A stretch of 7,251 nt of DNA from an uncultured bacterium (lineage in GTDB: Bacteria; Bacillota; Clostridia; Oscillospirales; Acutalibacteraceae). The notes below the pieces were generated by a model. It did no database searches. It was not told the origin of the DNA and was given only the letters and a program-made list of their open reading frames with translations. Position 1 is the first letter of the stretch. Every line of letters starts with the position of its first letter. The translations under genes and the position numbers were made by a program. This document shows positions 5,602-7,251 of this stretch, in pieces. Where the stretch lies: assembly GCA_905215105.1 (NCBI GenBank), contig CAJMOI010000098.1:1-7251 (forward strand). The letters are read 5' to 3'.

Positions 5602-6384
5602 TTGTTTACCGCACAGCAATATGTAAAAGCCGCCACGCTGGAAGAAGCCTATGAGCTGAACCAGAAGCGCAACAACGCCATTCTGGGCGGCGGGTGCTGG
5701 ATGAAAATGAACCGCCGCCGCTACCAGACCCTGATCGACCTTTCGGGTCTGGGACTGGATAAAATCGAGAAAACCCCGGAAGAATTTGTGCTGGGTGCCA
5801 TGGTGACACTGCGCCAGCTGGAAACCAGCCCGGAACTGAAAGAGGCTTTCGGGAACGGCTTTTATGAGATGACCCGCCACATCGTGGGCGTGCAGTTCCG
5901 CAACTGTGCCACTCTGGGCGGAAGTCTGGTTTCCCGATTTGGTTTCTCCGATATTCTTACCTTTTTGATGGCGCTGGACTGTCAGGTGGAGCTGGCCCAC
6001 GCAGGGCTGATTCCGCTGACGGAGTATGCGAAAATGCCCTATGACAACGACGTGCTGGCAAAAGTGCACATTGCCGCAAACGGCCGCCGGGCTGCTTATG
6101 AAAGCCTGCGCCAGAGCGCTACCGATATTCCGGTGCTCACCTGTGCCGCTTCTGTGCTGGACGGGACGCTCCGTGTTGTCATTGGCGCACGGCCCATGCG
6201 TGCAGTTGCGTTGGAATTCCCCTTCCCGGAAACCGATGAAGCGCTGGCTGAAATCTGCCGACAGGTGGAAGAAACCGTTCAGTTTGGCTCCAATCTCCGG
6301 GGCAGTGGGGAATACCGCCGCCGGATGGCAGGCGTTCTGTGCCGCCGTGCCGTATGTTCACTGAAGGAGGGTGCTTCATGCTGA
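5602..6384 (+). CDS. xdhB: Xanthine dehydrogenase-type FAD-binding subunit
   Basis: This 260-residue protein is the FAD subunit of a xanthine oxidase-family molybdenum hydroxylase; it passes electrons from the iron-sulfur subunit to NAD+ or another acceptor. Landmarks in order are the N-terminal FAD loop ILGGGCWMKM (27-36), LGAMVTLRQLE (64-74), QFRNCATLGGSLVSRFGFSDIL (about 98-119, given in family form RN.AT.GG...SD.L), and the C-terminal YRRRMAGVLCRRA (238-250). The first loop reads GGGCWM where many CoxM/XdhB proteins have AGGTDL, but the rest is well kept, and the length is at the short end of the family. The start is TTG at 5602, set by AAAGGAGGG six bases upstream. The stop overlaps the next gene by seven bases, so the subunits are translationally coupled. 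Physiological substrate is inferred as xanthine from the purine permease next door; nicotinate- or other hydroxylases share this fold. Confidence 0.9.
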   Translation: MFTAQQYVKAATLEEAYELNQKRNNAILGGGCWMKMNRRRYQTLIDLSGLGLDKIEKTPEEFVLGAMVTLRQLETSPELKEAFGNGFYEMTRHIVGVQFRNCATLGGSLVSRFGFSDILTFLMALDCQVELAHAGLIPLTEYAKMPYDNDVLAKVHIAANGRRAAYESLRQSATDIPVLTCAASVLDGTLRVVIGARPMRAVALEFPFPETDEALAEICRQVEETVQFGSNLRGSGEYRRRMAGVLCRRAVCSLKEGASC

Positions 6385-6842
6385 TTACCGTGACCGTAAA
6401 CGGAAAAAAAAATACCGATGAAATCGCCCCGGATCTGGTTCTGCTGGACTATCTGCGCCAGAAGGGCTGCTATTCCGTCAAACGGGGCTGTGAAACCTCC
6501 AACTGCGGCCTGTGCACCGTTCATCTGGACGGCAAGCCCATCCTTTCCTGCAGCTATCTGGCGGCGAGAGCCGACGGCCACAGCGTCACTACTCTGGAAG
6601 GCCTGCAGGAAGAGGCAGCCGAGTTCGGCGCATTTTTGGCAGATCAGGGCGGCGAGCAATGCGGCTTTTGCAGCCCGGGCTTTATCATGAATGTGCTGGC
6701 CATGGTGCGGGAACTGAAAGACCCCACCGAAGCTGAAATTCAGGAATACCTTTCCGGCAACCTGTGCCGCTGCACCGGCTACCAGAGCCAGCTGCGGGCG
6801 GTGAAAAACTATCTGGCACACAAGCAGGAGGTGCAGTCATGA
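6378..6842 (+). CDS. xdhC: Xanthine dehydrogenase-type [2Fe-2S] subunit
   Basis: This 154-residue protein carries both iron-sulfur clusters of the hydroxylase and relays electrons from the molybdenum site to FAD. The plant-ferredoxin-type cluster is bound by C38, C43, C46 and C58 (GCETSNCGLCTVHLDG then SC). The second, all-helical domain binds the other cluster with C95, C98, C130 and C132 (QCGFCSPGF and NLCRCTGYQ). All eight cysteines are present and the length is typical. The ATG at 6378 has AAGGAGG seven bases upstream and overlaps the end of the FAD-subunit gene; the frame is open a little further upstream, but without a binding site. Its stop shares ATGA with the next start. Naming follows E. 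coli XdhC; other bacteria use different letters for the same subunit. Confidence 0.95.
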   Translation: MLITVTVNGKKNTDEIAPDLVLLDYLRQKGCYSVKRGCETSNCGLCTVHLDGKPILSCSYLAARADGHSVTTLEGLQEEAAEFGAFLADQGGEQCGFCSPGFIMNVLAMVRELKDPTEAEIQEYLSGNLCRCTGYQSQLRAVKNYLAHKQEVQS

Positions 6843-7251
6843 GCTTTGTCAATGCGCCCATCCGTAAAAAAGACGCCATGAGCCTTGTCACCGGTAAACC
6901 CGTCTATACCGGCGACCTGATTCCCCAGAATGCGCTGGTGGTTAAGCTCCTGCGCAGCCCTCATTCCAACGCGGATATCGAATCTATCAACACCGCCGCC
7001 GCATTGAAAGTGCCCGGCGTGTGCTGTATCCTCACTTGGGAGGATGTGCCCGACGCCCGTTTCACTACGGCCGGACAGACTTACCCCGAGCCCAGCCCCT
7101 ATGACCGGCTGATTCTCGACCGTCATCTGCGTTGCTACGGTGATCCGGTAGCCATTGTGGCCGCCGAAAATGAGCAGGCAGCCGACAAGGCTCTGCGGCT
7201 GATTAAGGTCAAGTATCACGTCATGGAGCCGCTGCTGGACTTTACCAAAGC
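6839..7251 (+). CDS. xdhA: Xanthine dehydrogenase-type molybdenum-binding subunit (partial, N-terminal part)
   Basis: The first 137 residues of the large catalytic subunit are present before the right edge; complete members have about 750-780 residues. The start ATG overlaps the previous stop (ATGA) and has AGGAGGT six bases upstream. The visible part is the a/b hammerhead domain: RKKDAMSLVTGKPVYTGDL (about 9-27), KLLRSPHSNADIESINTAAAL with PGVCCILTWEDVP (about 36-71), and YGDPVAIVAAENEQAADKA. These match the family patterns G.A.YT.D, RSPH..A.I and .G.PVA.VAAE...A. Residues that bind molybdopterin cytosine dinucleotide and the catalytic Glu lie outside the window, so whether it is a selenium-dependent type or truly a xanthine enzyme cannot be judged here. 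Confidence 0.93.
   Translation, partial: MSFVNAPIRKKDAMSLVTGKPVYTGDLIPQNALVVKLLRSPHSNADIESINTAAALKVPGVCCILTWEDVPDARFTTAGQTYPEPSPYDRLILDRHLRCYGDPVAIVAAENEQAADKALRLIKVKYHVMEPLLDFTK

Overview
This window looks like chromosomal DNA from a mid-GC Gram-positive anaerobe, most plausibly a gut Clostridia (Oscillospiraceae-like) species. This is inferred from the strong AGGAGG-type ribosome binding sites, the use of TTG and possibly CTG starts, the short GlgB, and a three-gene molybdenum hydroxylase operon in the order FAD, iron-sulfur, molybdenum subunit. No mobile element, tRNA, rRNA or CRISPR array was seen.

Layout, left to right. (a) 1-2301, minus strand: glgB (glycogen branching enzyme), followed 16 bases later by a MocA/MobA-like nucleotidyltransferase that runs off the left edge. 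(b) 2302-2495: a compact divergent promoter region in which the minus-strand glgB promoter and the plus-strand regulator promoter share one palindromic -10 element. (c) 2496-3032, plus strand: a TetR-family regulator, ending at a hairpin terminator that also serves the convergent gene. (d) 3083-3694, minus strand: a maltose/galactoside O-acetyltransferase-like hexapeptide-repeat enzyme. (e) 3695-4066: a 372-base gene-free divergent region with a candidate promoter and a long leader. (f) 4067-5389, plus strand: an NCS2-family purine (xanthine or urate) permease, closed by a strong terminator. (g) 5390-5601: that terminator, an extended -10 promoter and a hairpin leader. (h) 5602-7251, plus strand: overlapping genes for the FAD, [2Fe-2S] and molybdenum subunits of a xanthine dehydrogenase-type hydroxylase, the last cut by the right edge.

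Two themes are visible. On the right, the permease would import xanthine or a related purine and the hydroxylase would oxidise it; they are neighbours but separate transcription units. On the left, glgB and the glycan-type acetyltransferase suggest carbohydrate metabolism. The MocA-like protein links the two, because this family makes the cytidylated molybdenum cofactor used by xanthine dehydrogenase-type enzymes, although here it is co-transcribed with glgB. I found no convincing wholly new system. The least ordinary parts are regulatory: the shared -10 element, the leader hairpins and the unusual start codons.
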